A stretch of DNA of 8,451 bases from Ruminococcus sp. (GTDB taxonomy: Bacteria > Bacillota > Clostridia > Oscillospirales > Ruminococcaceae): positions 1 through 8,451 of the forward strand of contig JAAVHM010000147.1 of assembly GCA_014799675.1 (NCBI GenBank). Reading direction: 5' to 3'. Below are positions 1-5,990 of the stretch, one piece after another. Positions within the stretch are counted from its first letter, which is position 1; each line of letters begins with the position of its first letter. Position numbers and translations under genes: made by a program. The notes below the pieces were generated by a model that ran no database searches, was not told the origin of the DNA, and saw only the letters and a list, made by a program, of their open reading frames with translations.

Positions 1-1468
1 AGTTCCTGTCATATATAATGGTTTCCTCAACATAAAGCTGATATTCGGCAAGGTAGGTTTTCTTCTCGTAAACGTTCTGATTGTTTGCAAAAACGTTCAA
101 ATACTCCATTGGTTTTAGAATTCTCATAACAGGACTTCCAAGAACGTCTCCCTTATTTTTTATCTTCATCATTTCGCAGGCAGCCTTGTTGATGAGCTGG
201 ACTTCAAAGTCCTCGTTAAGAACAAGGATACCGTTAGGAGTGTTATTGATAATGTTGTCGGAAAGGGATTCCGCCTTATCCTTAAGGTATGGCAGACACA
301 TTGTAAAGTCCGCCTTGCCCTGATATACTGCAACTGCTTTTTCACGGCAGGTATTATATCCGCAGCTTCCGCAGTTAAGCTCGTGCTCGGGAGTGGTCTT
401 GCCCATTTTAACAAGAATTTCCTTGATCTGAGCTTCGCTTGGGTAATCCTTGTACGCCGCTTCAACGGCGAATGTTTTCTTAATGCTTTCCGATTCGGGA
501 AGCTCTGTGAGGCAGTCGCTTTTGCCTGCATATTTATCAACCGCAAGATAATTCTTGACAGGCTCTGCCTTGATTTTCTCCATAACGGGACCGTTTATGC
601 AGCTTCCCGCACAGGCGGACATTTCTATAAAGCAGTTCTTTATCTCGCCGCTTCTGATATCCTCCAAAGCGCGGCGGCAGTTGTCCATGCCGTCGATAAC
701 AAGAAAGCTGTAATCAAGGTCGTCTCTGTCCATGGAACGGAGTATACCGCCCGATGTGGGGAACAGGGCTGATTTGTTCACGCTCTTGTCGTCCTCGCAT
801 GGGGTAAGCGTAACGCCCTCTTCGCTAAGCCAGCCTGTGAACTCTCCGAAAGTGAGGACTGTGTCCGCATAGCCCTTATACTTGTCCGCTTCTTCCTTTT
901 TGGAAATGCATGGACCGATAAACACGACGTATGCGTCGGGGTCTTTTTCCTTTATGTACTTGCTGTGCGCCTGCATTGGCGAAAGCACATGGGCAAGGTG
1001 GGGTATCTGGTCGGGGTAATATTTCTGAATAAGTGTATTTACCGTATGACAGCAGGAAGAGATAAGGACGTCCGTGCTGCCCTCTTTGAGTATTTTTTCA
1101 TACTCCTTTTTCACTATCTCTGCGCCGACGGAGGTTTCCTCCGCATAGGCAAAGCCAAGCTTTTTGACCGCCTCGGACACCGCCTTTATTCCCACGCCGT
1201 AGTTTGCCGCAAAGGACGGCGCAAGGCTTGCAACCACCTTTTTGCCGTCGGCAATCGCGCTTTTAACATTCCGCACGTCGTTCCGTATCTGCTTTGCGTC
1301 CTGAGGACAGACAACATAGCAAGTACCGCAGAGTATACACTCGTTTGGAAGAATATGCGCCTGACTGCCCGAAAACTTGATAGATTTTACGGAGCAGTGT
1401 CTTATGCACTTATAGCAGTTTTTACAATCTGATGTTTTAAGCTGCAGATAATTAAAATTTTCAGTCAT
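1..1468 (-). CDS. hydS: Sensory-type [FeFe]-hydrogenase with PAS domain (HydS-like), 3' end cut by window edge
   Basis: The frame is open from ATG at 1468 to the left edge (489 codons, no stop), so the C-terminus is missing. Two [4Fe-4S] motifs come first (C15/C18/C21/C25 and C44/C47/C50/C54). The hydrogenase H-cluster domain (about 70-315) follows, with L1 ISSCCH (C139, C140), L2 GPCISKKEE (C187, K190, E193) and L3 EMSACAGSC (C286, C290). Next is a CX2CX4CX16C FeS motif (366-391) and a PAS-like domain from about 400 to the edge. H-cluster plus FeS plus PAS is the layout of putative H2-sensing group C enzymes, not of bulk catalysts, so I infer a cytoplasmic H2/redox sensor whose output domain or partner lies beyond the window. 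GAAAGG 11 nt upstream supports the start. It lies 39 bp after the ferredoxin gene, probably cotranscribed. Oddity: the Pro normally following the L1 cysteines is His141. Confidence 0.88.
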   Translation of the reverse strand, partial: MTENFNYLQLKTSDCKNCYKCIRHCSVKSIKFSGSQAHILPNECILCGTCYVVCPQDAKQIRNDVRNVKSAIADGKKVVASLAPSFAANYGVGIKAVSEAVKKLGFAYAEETSVGAEIVKKEYEKILKEGSTDVLISSCCHTVNTLIQKYYPDQIPHLAHVLSPMQAHSKYIKEKDPDAYVVFIGPCISKKEEADKYKGYADTVLTFGEFTGWLSEEGVTLTPCEDDKSVNKSALFPTSGGILRSMDRDDLDYSFLVIDGMDNCRRALEDIRSGEIKNCFIEMSACAGSCINGPVMEKIKAEPVKNYLAVDKYAGKSDCLTELPESESIKKTFAVEAAYKDYPSEAQIKEILVKMGKTTPEHELNCGSCGYNTCREKAVAVYQGKADFTMCLPYLKDKAESLSDNIINNTPNGILVLNEDFEVQLINKAACEMMKIKNKGDVLGSPVMRILKPMEYLNVFANNQNVYEKKTYLAEYQLYVEETIIYDRN

Positions 1469-1487
1469 TTATTGTTCAACCTTTCAC

Positions 1488-1499
1488 GGGGCATTCCCC
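1488..1499 (-). other. Small GGGG-N4-CCCC hairpin between ferredoxin and hydS genes
   Basis: A 4-bp all-GC stem with a 4-nt loop lies between the ferredoxin stop and the hydS ribosome site on the transcribed strand. It has no following U-run, so it is not a terminator. It could affect processing or hydS translation, but it is short and may be chance. Confidence 0.25.
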
Positions 1500-1507
1500 T
1501 AAAAATA

Positions 1508-1750
1508 TTATACCTTATCAAGAATATGCTCTTTGAAAATTCCGTCAAAATTCTCGGGAGAAACGCCGCAAACTATGTCCTCGTCAACCTTTATGGTAAC
1601 GCCTGTGGTACATTTACCCAGACAGAACGCCGCCGAAAGGTTTACCTTTTCCTCAAGACCGTTTTTCTCGATATTTTCTTTCATAAGCTCGATTATTTTA
1701 TACGAGCCTCTGAGGTGACATGAGCTTCCCACACAAACATATACATTCAT
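1508..1750 (-). CDS. Thioredoxin-like [2Fe-2S] ferredoxin (NuoE/HydC-like)
   Basis: An 80-residue protein made of little more than one thioredoxin-like [2Fe-2S] ferredoxin fold. The cluster ligands are visible as C6-X4-C11 (CVGSSC) and C43-X3-C47 (CLGKC), the spacing typical of NuoE, HydC and stand-alone 2Fe-2S ferredoxins. The start region MNVYVCVGSSC is the usual first beta-strand followed at once by the first ligand pair, so nothing appears to be missing at the N-terminus. The Shine-Dalgarno is weak (GGAT about 10 nt before ATG). It has its own promoter just upstream and is followed 39 bp later by the HydS-like gene. I infer an electron carrier for one of the two hydrogenases. No NuoF/HydB-type flavoprotein is in the window, so a bifurcating complex is not supported here. 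Confidence 0.88.
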   Translation of the reverse strand: MNVYVCVGSSCHLRGSYKIIELMKENIEKNGLEEKVNLSAAFCLGKCTTGVTIKVDEDIVCGVSPENFDGIFKEHILDKV

Positions 1751-1833
1751 AACACAACATCCAATCTATAATTTTTTTTGCATTTCAAACCAAATATGCA
1801 TTCGGCATAAAACGACAAGTTTCTTTATATAAT

Positions 1834-1862
1834 AATATACCATTTTACAGCCGTTTCGTCAA
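1834..1862 (-). promoter_or_regulatory. Sigma-A-type promoter for ferredoxin-hydS
   Basis: On the minus strand TTGACG (1862-1857), a 17-nt spacer and TATATT (1839-1834) form a near-consensus promoter in the 134-bp gap between the rex-like gene and the ferredoxin gene. It gives a leader of roughly 75 nt. No terminator is seen after the rex-like gene, so read-through from the upstream unit is also possible. Confidence 0.7.
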
Positions 1863-1884
1863 TAATTTTTCGGTAATATTTTTA

Positions 1885-2535
1885 CTAAACCGCCGAATTT
1901 ATCCTGCTCCGAAGCTTTTCGGAAAGTACCGACAGGGACGCGGCTATGTTCACGTCCTGCACGATTATTTCCTCGGGGAGCTTCAAGTCAGCAGACGAAA
2001 AATTCAGTATCGCTTTTATACCGCACTTTACAAGCAAATCCGCGGCAAGCTGCGCGCTCCTTGCGGGGACGGTGATTATACCGATATGAATATTCATTCT
2101 CTCGCAGAGGTTTTTCATTTTTTCCACGGAAAAAATCTGCTTGCCGTTCACCTGCGCGCCTATTACCGAGGGACTTATATCAAACGCCGCGACTATATTC
2201 AAGCCGTATGACCCAAATCCGTCGTAGGCAAGAAGCGTCCTGCCCAGATGCCCTGCCCCGATTATTACCGCGTCGCTGGTGTTTTCGCACTCCAGAAAGC
2301 CGTTAAGCAGGTCTATCAGGTCGTTTGCCGCATACGTTTCACAGCCGACCTCCGCGCCTATACAGGCAAGGTCGTCCAATGGGTCTGCGCCCTCGGGCAT
2401 AAATTCGGAGCAGATATCCGCCGCATAAATTATTTCCGCGCCCATTCGCTTCTGCGCCTTAAAGTACTCCAGATATTTCGGAAGTCTCGACAACGCGGCT
2501 CTGGGGACGCTTTTTAATGAGGAATTACCACTCAT
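1885..2535 (-). CDS. rex: Rex-family redox-sensing protein with divergent DNA-recognition helix
   Basis: 216 residues, the normal Rex length. The N-terminal winged-helix part (about 8-80) starts with the family-typical SRLPKYLEY. The C-terminal Rossmann domain has IIGAGHLG (G93, G95, G98), the acidic residue after the second strand in AFDISPSVIG (D119), and the conserved TVPARSAQ and KAILNFS segments. Rex proteins bind NADH/NAD+ and repress fermentation and hydrogenase genes when NADH is low. Oddity: the recognition-helix motif usually written QVRKDL reads DPLDDL here (51-56), replacing the Arg and Lys that contact DNA, and the following basic wing residue is absent. NAD(H) sensing looks intact, while DNA binding may be altered or lost. 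AAGGGAAGG 8 nt before ATG fixes the start. It follows the hydrogenase gene by 15 bp, so the two are cotranscribed. Confidence 0.9.
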   Translation of the reverse strand: MSGNSSLKSVPRAALSRLPKYLEYFKAQKRMGAEIIYAADICSEFMPEGADPLDDLACIGAEVGCETYAANDLIDLLNGFLECENTSDAVIIGAGHLGRTLLAYDGFGSYGLNIVAAFDISPSVIGAQVNGKQIFSVEKMKNLCERMNIHIGIITVPARSAQLAADLLVKCGIKAILNFSSADLKLPEEIIVQDVNIAASLSVLSEKLRSRINSAV

Positions 2536-2550
2536 AAAACCAACCTTCCC

Positions 2551-3984
2551 TTAAAGATTAAGGATATTGATAGCGTCAAGAATTGACTTCTCGGCGGCTT
2601 CCTTTCCGTATTTGTCGACTGCCATTTTGTCCTTGGGTCCGTGGGTAAGACAGGCGGGACCGCCGATACAGCCGTCGATACAAGCCATTCCCTCGATAAA
2701 GTTCTCGCTGCCTACGCCTTTCTGCGCTTTGAGCAAGGCGGTTTTACAGTTGTCAATGCCGTCACAGGAAACTGCGTTGAGCTTGAACACGTTGTCGGGA
2801 ATTTCCATTTCCTTGAGAGCCTCGGCAACAGCGTCCGCAAGTCCGCCGCTTCTTGCGAAAATTCTTCCGAAATATGAGGCGTTGTCCAAGGGCTGGTTGT
2901 CAAGCTCGTTAAGCTTGATGTCCCTTGAATCGAACAGAGCCTGCAATTCCTCAAAGGTGATAACGTTGTCGATATACTTTTTAACGCTGTCCTTTTGAGC
3001 TTCCGCCTTTTTAGCGGTGCATGGTCCGATAAACACAATTTTACAGTTCGGCTCGTGCTTTTTCATGTACGAAGCAATTTCCGCCATTGGCGAAAGGTTG
3101 TGAGAAATTTTATCTTTCATATCGGGGAACTGTGTCTCGATATACCGCACGAAAGCGGGACAGCAGGAGCTTGTCAGGAAGCCCTTTTCCACAAGCTCGG
3201 AAGCTTCCTTGTAGGCGACCATATCTGCGCCGAGAGCAGCTTCCATAACGCTTCGGAAGCCAAGCTTTTTAAGTCCCGAGACCACCTTGCCGAGAGGGAC
3301 GGAAAATTGTCCCGAAATAGAGGGCGCGACCACGGCGTGGACGTTATACTTGCTGTTGCCCTCGGAATTTTTTATAAAATCAATTGTATCAAGTATGTAT
3401 GACTTATCGCTTATTGCGCCGAAAGGACACTGATAAACGCACGCGCCGCAGGCGATACACTTCTCGTCGTCTATCTTTGCACAGCGGTTCTCGTCTATAG
3501 AAATAGCCTTTGGTTTGCAGGCTCTTACGCAGGGTCTTTCGCTCTTGACAATTGCAGAATATGGGCAAGCCGCAAGGCAGCGTCCGCACTCAACGCATTT
3601 TGATTTGTCAATTACCGCTTTATGGTCGACTATTGTAATAGCTTCCTTGGGGCAAGCGTTCATGCACCTGTGGGCGATACAGCCTCTGCACGCCTGTGTG
3701 ACCTGAATTCCGTCAACGGGACACTCGTCGCAGGCAATAGGCAGGACTTCGATAACGTTGCTGCTTTTTCCCTGATTCATTGCAAATTTTACACGCTCGT
3801 TGACGATCGCACGCTCCTTATAGATACAGCAGCGCATTGTGGGCTGGGGTCCGGGGACGATTATATTGGAAATATCCAGCATTCCCTCCTCCAGTCTGCC
3901 GTCGAACGCAAGTCTGGCAACCTCGCGCAAAACCTTATATTTAAGCTCCTGCACACTGGTATCAAACATCATAAGCTTTACCAT
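2551..3984 (-). CDS. hydA: Ferredoxin-type [FeFe]-hydrogenase with several N-terminal FeS motifs (group B-like)
   Basis: 477 residues. The N-terminal ~80 residues have no motif I recognise beyond a Cys pair (C52, C53). FeS motifs follow: C99/C102/C107/C111, C130/C133/C136/C140, a C152/C156 pair and C176/C179/C182/C186. The catalytic domain (about 215-460) has L1 TSSCCPAF (C274, C275), L2 GPCTAKKAE (C322) and L3 EGMACIDGCIGGP (C435, C439), so all four H-cluster cysteines and the proton-shuttle Cys are present. The reaction is reversible proton reduction to H2 in the cytoplasm, most likely with ferredoxin. The SSCCPAF and GCIGGPA variants fit group B monomeric enzymes better than classical group A, a call made from memory. 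AGGGA ends 4 nt before ATG at 3984; ATGs 12 and 15 nt inside are alternatives. It is first in the operon with rex. Confidence 0.93.
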   Translation of the reverse strand: MVKLMMFDTSVQELKYKVLREVARLAFDGRLEEGMLDISNIIVPGPQPTMRCCIYKERAIVNERVKFAMNQGKSSNVIEVLPIACDECPVDGIQVTQACRGCIAHRCMNACPKEAITIVDHKAVIDKSKCVECGRCLAACPYSAIVKSERPCVRACKPKAISIDENRCAKIDDEKCIACGACVYQCPFGAISDKSYILDTIDFIKNSEGNSKYNVHAVVAPSISGQFSVPLGKVVSGLKKLGFRSVMEAALGADMVAYKEASELVEKGFLTSSCCPAFVRYIETQFPDMKDKISHNLSPMAEIASYMKKHEPNCKIVFIGPCTAKKAEAQKDSVKKYIDNVITFEELQALFDSRDIKLNELDNQPLDNASYFGRIFARSGGLADAVAEALKEMEIPDNVFKLNAVSCDGIDNCKTALLKAQKGVGSENFIEGMACIDGCIGGPACLTHGPKDKMAVDKYGKEAAEKSILDAINILNL

Positions 3985-4096
3985 TCCTTCCCTAACAGAT
4001 ATTTAAGAAATTAAGAAGCAAGAGGCAAGAAATTTTATCTTACCCTGCTGTAAATTTTTTCTGAATTTATTTTTAAATATACATTTTTGCACAATT

Positions 4097-4123
4097 CGAC
4101 AAATATATTATAACACATTGTCG
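4097..4123. promoter_or_regulatory. Inverted repeat overlapping the hydA promoter -10 (candidate operator)
   Basis: CGACAA (4097-4102) and TTGTCG (4118-4123) are perfect 6-bp inverted arms 15 nt apart that straddle the -10 box, a position suited to a repressor. The arms are oriented opposite to the usual TTGT...ACAA Rex site, so I do not name a regulator. Confidence 0.35.
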
Positions 4124-4136
4124 GGCAGGCTGTAAA
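4107..4136 (-). promoter_or_regulatory. Sigma-A-type promoter for hydA-rex
   Basis: On the minus strand TTTACA (4136-4131), 18 nt, then a perfect TATAAT (4112-4107), about 120 nt upstream of the hydrogenase start. It lies in a 239-bp gene-free stretch (3985-4223) that otherwise holds an AT-rich leader. No convincing terminator for the upstream ybaK gene was found there. Confidence 0.7.
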
Positions 4137-4223
4137 TAACCTAAACGGAATGTGTCATATAAAATTGTGCATATTAAAATTTTTACAGCTAATAAATTTT
4201 ATAGCAATGCTTCAGCGATTATG

Positions 4224-4709
4224 TTAATTTTGCGAATTTTCCCAACCCTTGCAGACATCAATCCAGTCCTCGGGGGCGGCGTATTTTTCAAGCTCTTCTA
4301 TGGTAAGCTCTATCTCGCTGTTGGAGCTTCCGCAGGCAGGGAAAACCGTTTCAAAGCGTTTCAGCGACTCGTCGAGGAACACCCGCACGCCCTCGTTTAC
4401 GCCAAAGGGACAGATCCCGCCAACGGCGTGACCTATAAGCTTTTCCGCGTCCTCGTGGGTAAGCATTTTCGCTTTCAGACCGAAACGCTCCTTAAAACGC
4501 TTGTTGTCGATTTTTGTGTCCCCCGCCGCAACTATAAGTATTACCCCGCCGTCCTTGTCGTAAAAGGAAATTGTTTTTGCTATCATTCCGGGCTCTCGTC
4601 CCAGAGCCTTTGCCGCAAGCTCAACCGTTGCGCTTGACACGGGAAGCTCAACTATCCTGTTTTCCACACCGAATTTTGATAAATATTCTCTTGCTTTTTC
4701 TATTGACAT
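4224..4709 (-). CDS. ybaK: YbaK/EbsC-family aminoacyl-tRNA deacylase
   Basis: 161 residues, the full length of a stand-alone YbaK/ProX-type editing domain. Family landmarks are SATVELAAKALG (26-37), IAKT with Lys45 at the position of the catalytic lysine in YbaK-type enzymes, GGICPFG (97-103), and PACGSSNSEIEL (124-135). These proteins hydrolyse mischarged tRNAs, classically Cys-tRNA(Pro), in trans in the cytoplasm. Substrate identity cannot be read from sequence, and many clostridial members are uncharacterised. GGAGG 9 nt before ATG supports the start. It has its own promoter at 4742-4770. The promoter-to-start segment is 73% identical to the one in front of the next gene upstream, so the two may be co-regulated or related by duplication. 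Confidence 0.88.
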   Translation of the reverse strand: MSIEKAREYLSKFGVENRIVELPVSSATVELAAKALGREPGMIAKTISFYDKDGGVILIVAAGDTKIDNKRFKERFGLKAKMLTHEDAEKLIGHAVGGICPFGVNEGVRVFLDESLKRFETVFPACGSSNSEIELTIEELEKYAAPEDWIDVCKGWENSQN

Positions 4710-4770
4710 TTTAACCGTCCTCCAATCGTTTTGATAGTTACATTATACTACATTTCTTTCGACTTTACAA
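4707..4770 (-). repeat. 64-bp promoter/leader direct repeat, copy 1 (ybaK)
   Basis: Spans -35 to the start codon of ybaK and aligns without gaps to 5256-5319, 47 of 64 positions identical by my manual count. The conserved core is the -10 region plus TATCAAAA downstream. The two copies are in the same orientation, 549 bp apart, and enclose the SUKH-3 coding sequence. Confidence 0.7.
4742..4770 (-). promoter_or_regulatory. Sigma-A-type promoter for ybaK
   Basis: On the minus strand TTGTAA (4770-4765), 17 nt, TATAAT (4747-4742), 32 nt upstream of the ybaK ATG. It is the twin of the promoter at 5291-5319. Confidence 0.75.
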
Positions 4771-4808
4771 ACTTTCGTACTAAAAATGTTATCCAGTAAT
4801 AATAAATG

Positions 4809-5258
4809 CTACTGTGTGCACCTATTCAGAAAATCTTCAATATCAGTACCTACAATTTCATATCCTTGTTTTCCAATATCAGCGTAAATTTTCTTACTTT
4901 CACCGACCATTAAAATGGTCTGCCCACATATTGCTCCGAACGGAATAATGTTTTCCAAATACTCTGTTTTTAAACTCTCCTGACTTAATAACAGTCCATG
5001 ACCATAATTTTCAACAGAAAACTCTATGTCTCCATAGTAATGTTTAATGCCGTATGTAATGCGTTCATCATTTGAAAACTTAAAAGCAATACCGTCCAAA
5101 TTATTTATTATTTCATATGCGTAGTCAAAAAACATATATCCGTCTCGTATCATTTGGTCTATATATTTAATCGGTTTATCTGTATGCCGATTTTCTGTCC
5201 AGCCGACAGAATACAATTTGTCAAGCATTATCTTATTAATTTTTTGAATATTTATCAA
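4809..5258 (-). CDS. SUKH-3 family immunity-type protein (orphan)
   Basis: 149 residues from a TTG start (5258). The N-terminal LYSVGWTENRHTD, the central YYGDIEFSVENYG and the C-terminal GQTILMVGESKKIYADIG...GTDIEDFLNR fit the SUKH-3 family, which neutralises nucleases and other toxins of contact-dependent and polymorphic toxin systems in the cytoplasm. The family call is from pattern memory. GGGGG lies about 9 nt before TTG, and this TTG aligns exactly with the ybaK ATG in the repeated leader, which favours it over ATG at 5228. Sampled stretches are about 28-33% GC against about 50-65% in the flanking hydrogenase and ybaK genes, suggesting recent acquisition. No toxin gene is in the window. 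No terminator follows, so transcripts may run into ybaK. Confidence 0.72.
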   Translation of the reverse strand: MINIQKINKIMLDKLYSVGWTENRHTDKPIKYIDQMIRDGYMFFDYAYEIINNLDGIAFKFSNDERITYGIKHYYGDIEFSVENYGHGLLLSQESLKTEYLENIIPFGAICGQTILMVGESKKIYADIGKQGYEIVGTDIEDFLNRCTQ

Positions 5259-5319
5259 ATTAATTCGCCCCCAAACATTTTGATAATTACATTATACAAC
5301 ATTTTCGGCGGCTTTGCAA
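5256..5319 (-). repeat. 64-bp promoter/leader direct repeat, copy 2 (SUKH-3 gene)
   Basis: Runs from -35 to the TTG start of the SUKH-3 gene and matches 4707-4770 without gaps. It contains a perfect ATAAT-N3-ATTAT inverted repeat (5283-5295) overlapping the -10; copy 1 has the same element with one mismatch. Confidence 0.7.
5291..5319 (-). promoter_or_regulatory. Sigma-A-type promoter for SUKH-3 gene
   Basis: On the minus strand TTGCAA (5319-5314), 17 nt, TATAAT (5296-5291). Its -35 sits only 6 bp from the -35 of the divergent lipoprotein promoter. Confidence 0.75.
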
Positions 5320-5325
5320 GAATTA

Positions 5326-5354
5326 TTGACACATTGAAAAAAATGTGCTATTAT
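5326..5354 (+). promoter_or_regulatory. Sigma-A-type promoter for lipoprotein gene
   Basis: A perfect TTGACA (5326-5331), 17 nt, then TATTAT (5349-5354), 32 nt before the ATG. It is back to back with the SUKH-3 promoter. Confidence 0.78.
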
Positions 5355-5386
5355 TGTTACAGTAAATAAAAAAGGAACTTTTAGAA

Positions 5387-5908
5387 ATGAAAAAATGTAA
5401 ACTTCTTGCAATTATTTTTTCGGCGGCGTTTTTGTGTTCATGCTCAAAAGAACCCGCTGTCACAGAAACGGAAACGTCCGCGACCACTGTTTCGGAGGAC
5501 AACAGCTACGCTCTTGTACGTCCATGGGTCGGAAGCGAACTGCTGGACAGTATTTTTTACTGCGGAGAATACCGTCCCCTGCCCATTGCTGCGGAGGAAA
5601 ATGCAGACCTCGAAAACCTGTCCGAAACAATATTTTTTGAAAACGGCTCGGCAGCGGCAAAATACGACGAATTCAGAAATGTTATCGGGCTTAGATTTGA
5701 AAGGGATTCCGCGCCCGACGATTTTTCGGTTTATGGGATAGACTTCAAGTCCCGTCCCTATGATATTCCCGACAAGGTTGGATTTGCAGACAGCATTTAC
5801 GGAGATATTAACGAGACTATAACCTACAGATTTTACGGCGGCGGGATCACCGAGCTGACGTTTGTTTACACCGAGAGAAGTCTTGTTTCGGTGTATATTG
5901 AGGCGTGA
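5387..5908 (+). CDS. Predicted lipoprotein of unknown function
   Basis: 173 residues, the only plus-strand gene. The N-terminus is a type II signal peptide: K2-K5 charged start, hydrophobic LLAIIFSAAFL, and lipobox LCSC with the lipidated Cys at 19, followed by a Thr/Ser/Glu-rich linker (about 20-40). The mature part (about 45-173) is acidic and probably beta-rich towards its end (YRFYGGGITELTFVYTERSLVSVYIEA, broken here as TITYRFYGGG / ITELTFVYTERS). I do not recognise the domain. It is expected to be anchored on the outer face of the cytoplasmic membrane. AAGGAA 9 nt before ATG supports the start, and a strong promoter lies upstream. The gene is monocistronic, ending at the bidirectional terminator 5939-5970. 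A role cannot be inferred from the neighbours. Confidence 0.8.
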   Translation: MKKCKLLAIIFSAAFLCSCSKEPAVTETETSATTVSEDNSYALVRPWVGSELLDSIFYCGEYRPLPIAAEENADLENLSETIFFENGSAAAKYDEFRNVIGLRFERDSAPDDFSVYGIDFKSRPYDIPDKVGFADSIYGDINETITYRFYGGGITELTFVYTERSLVSVYIEA

Positions 5909-5938
5909 AAATGATTTTCATAAGAATTTCAAAACACA

Positions 5939-5970
5939 AAAACCGTGACGATTTTTTTCGCCGCGGTTTT
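5939..5970. terminator. Bidirectional intrinsic terminator
   Basis: Arms 5939-5951 and 5958-5970 pair over 13 positions with one G-T wobble and one mismatch, around a 6-T loop. The arms start with AAAA and end with TTTT, so both directions have a U-run. It sits 30 nt after the lipoprotein stop and 20 nt after the protease stop on the other strand. Confidence 0.82.
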
Positions 5971-5990
5971 ATTGTTTCAATAATTTTATA

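Noticed and set aside
383..1432. Plus-strand open frames opposite the HydS-like gene (383-772 and 965-1432)
   Set aside because: The minus strand over this interval encodes continuous, motif-rich hydrogenase sequence; the plus-strand frames are antisense shadows with no recognisable domain or ribosome site.
1508..3984. Electron-bifurcating HydABC complex
   Set aside because: No NuoF/HydB-type flavoprotein with NADH and FMN sites is present; the small ferredoxin alone does not support a bifurcating complex.
4097..4123. Canonical Rex operator at the hydA promoter
   Set aside because: The inverted arms are CGACAA...TTGTCG, outward relative to the known TTGT...ACAA arrangement, and the spacing differs. 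Kept only as an unnamed operator candidate.
4137..4223. Terminator after ybaK
   Set aside because: The region is AT-rich, but I found no GC-containing stem followed by a U-run.
4152..4637. 161-codon plus-strand frame opposite ybaK
   Set aside because: It is antisense to a gene with clear YbaK motifs, lacks a ribosome site, and its sequence shows no family resemblance.
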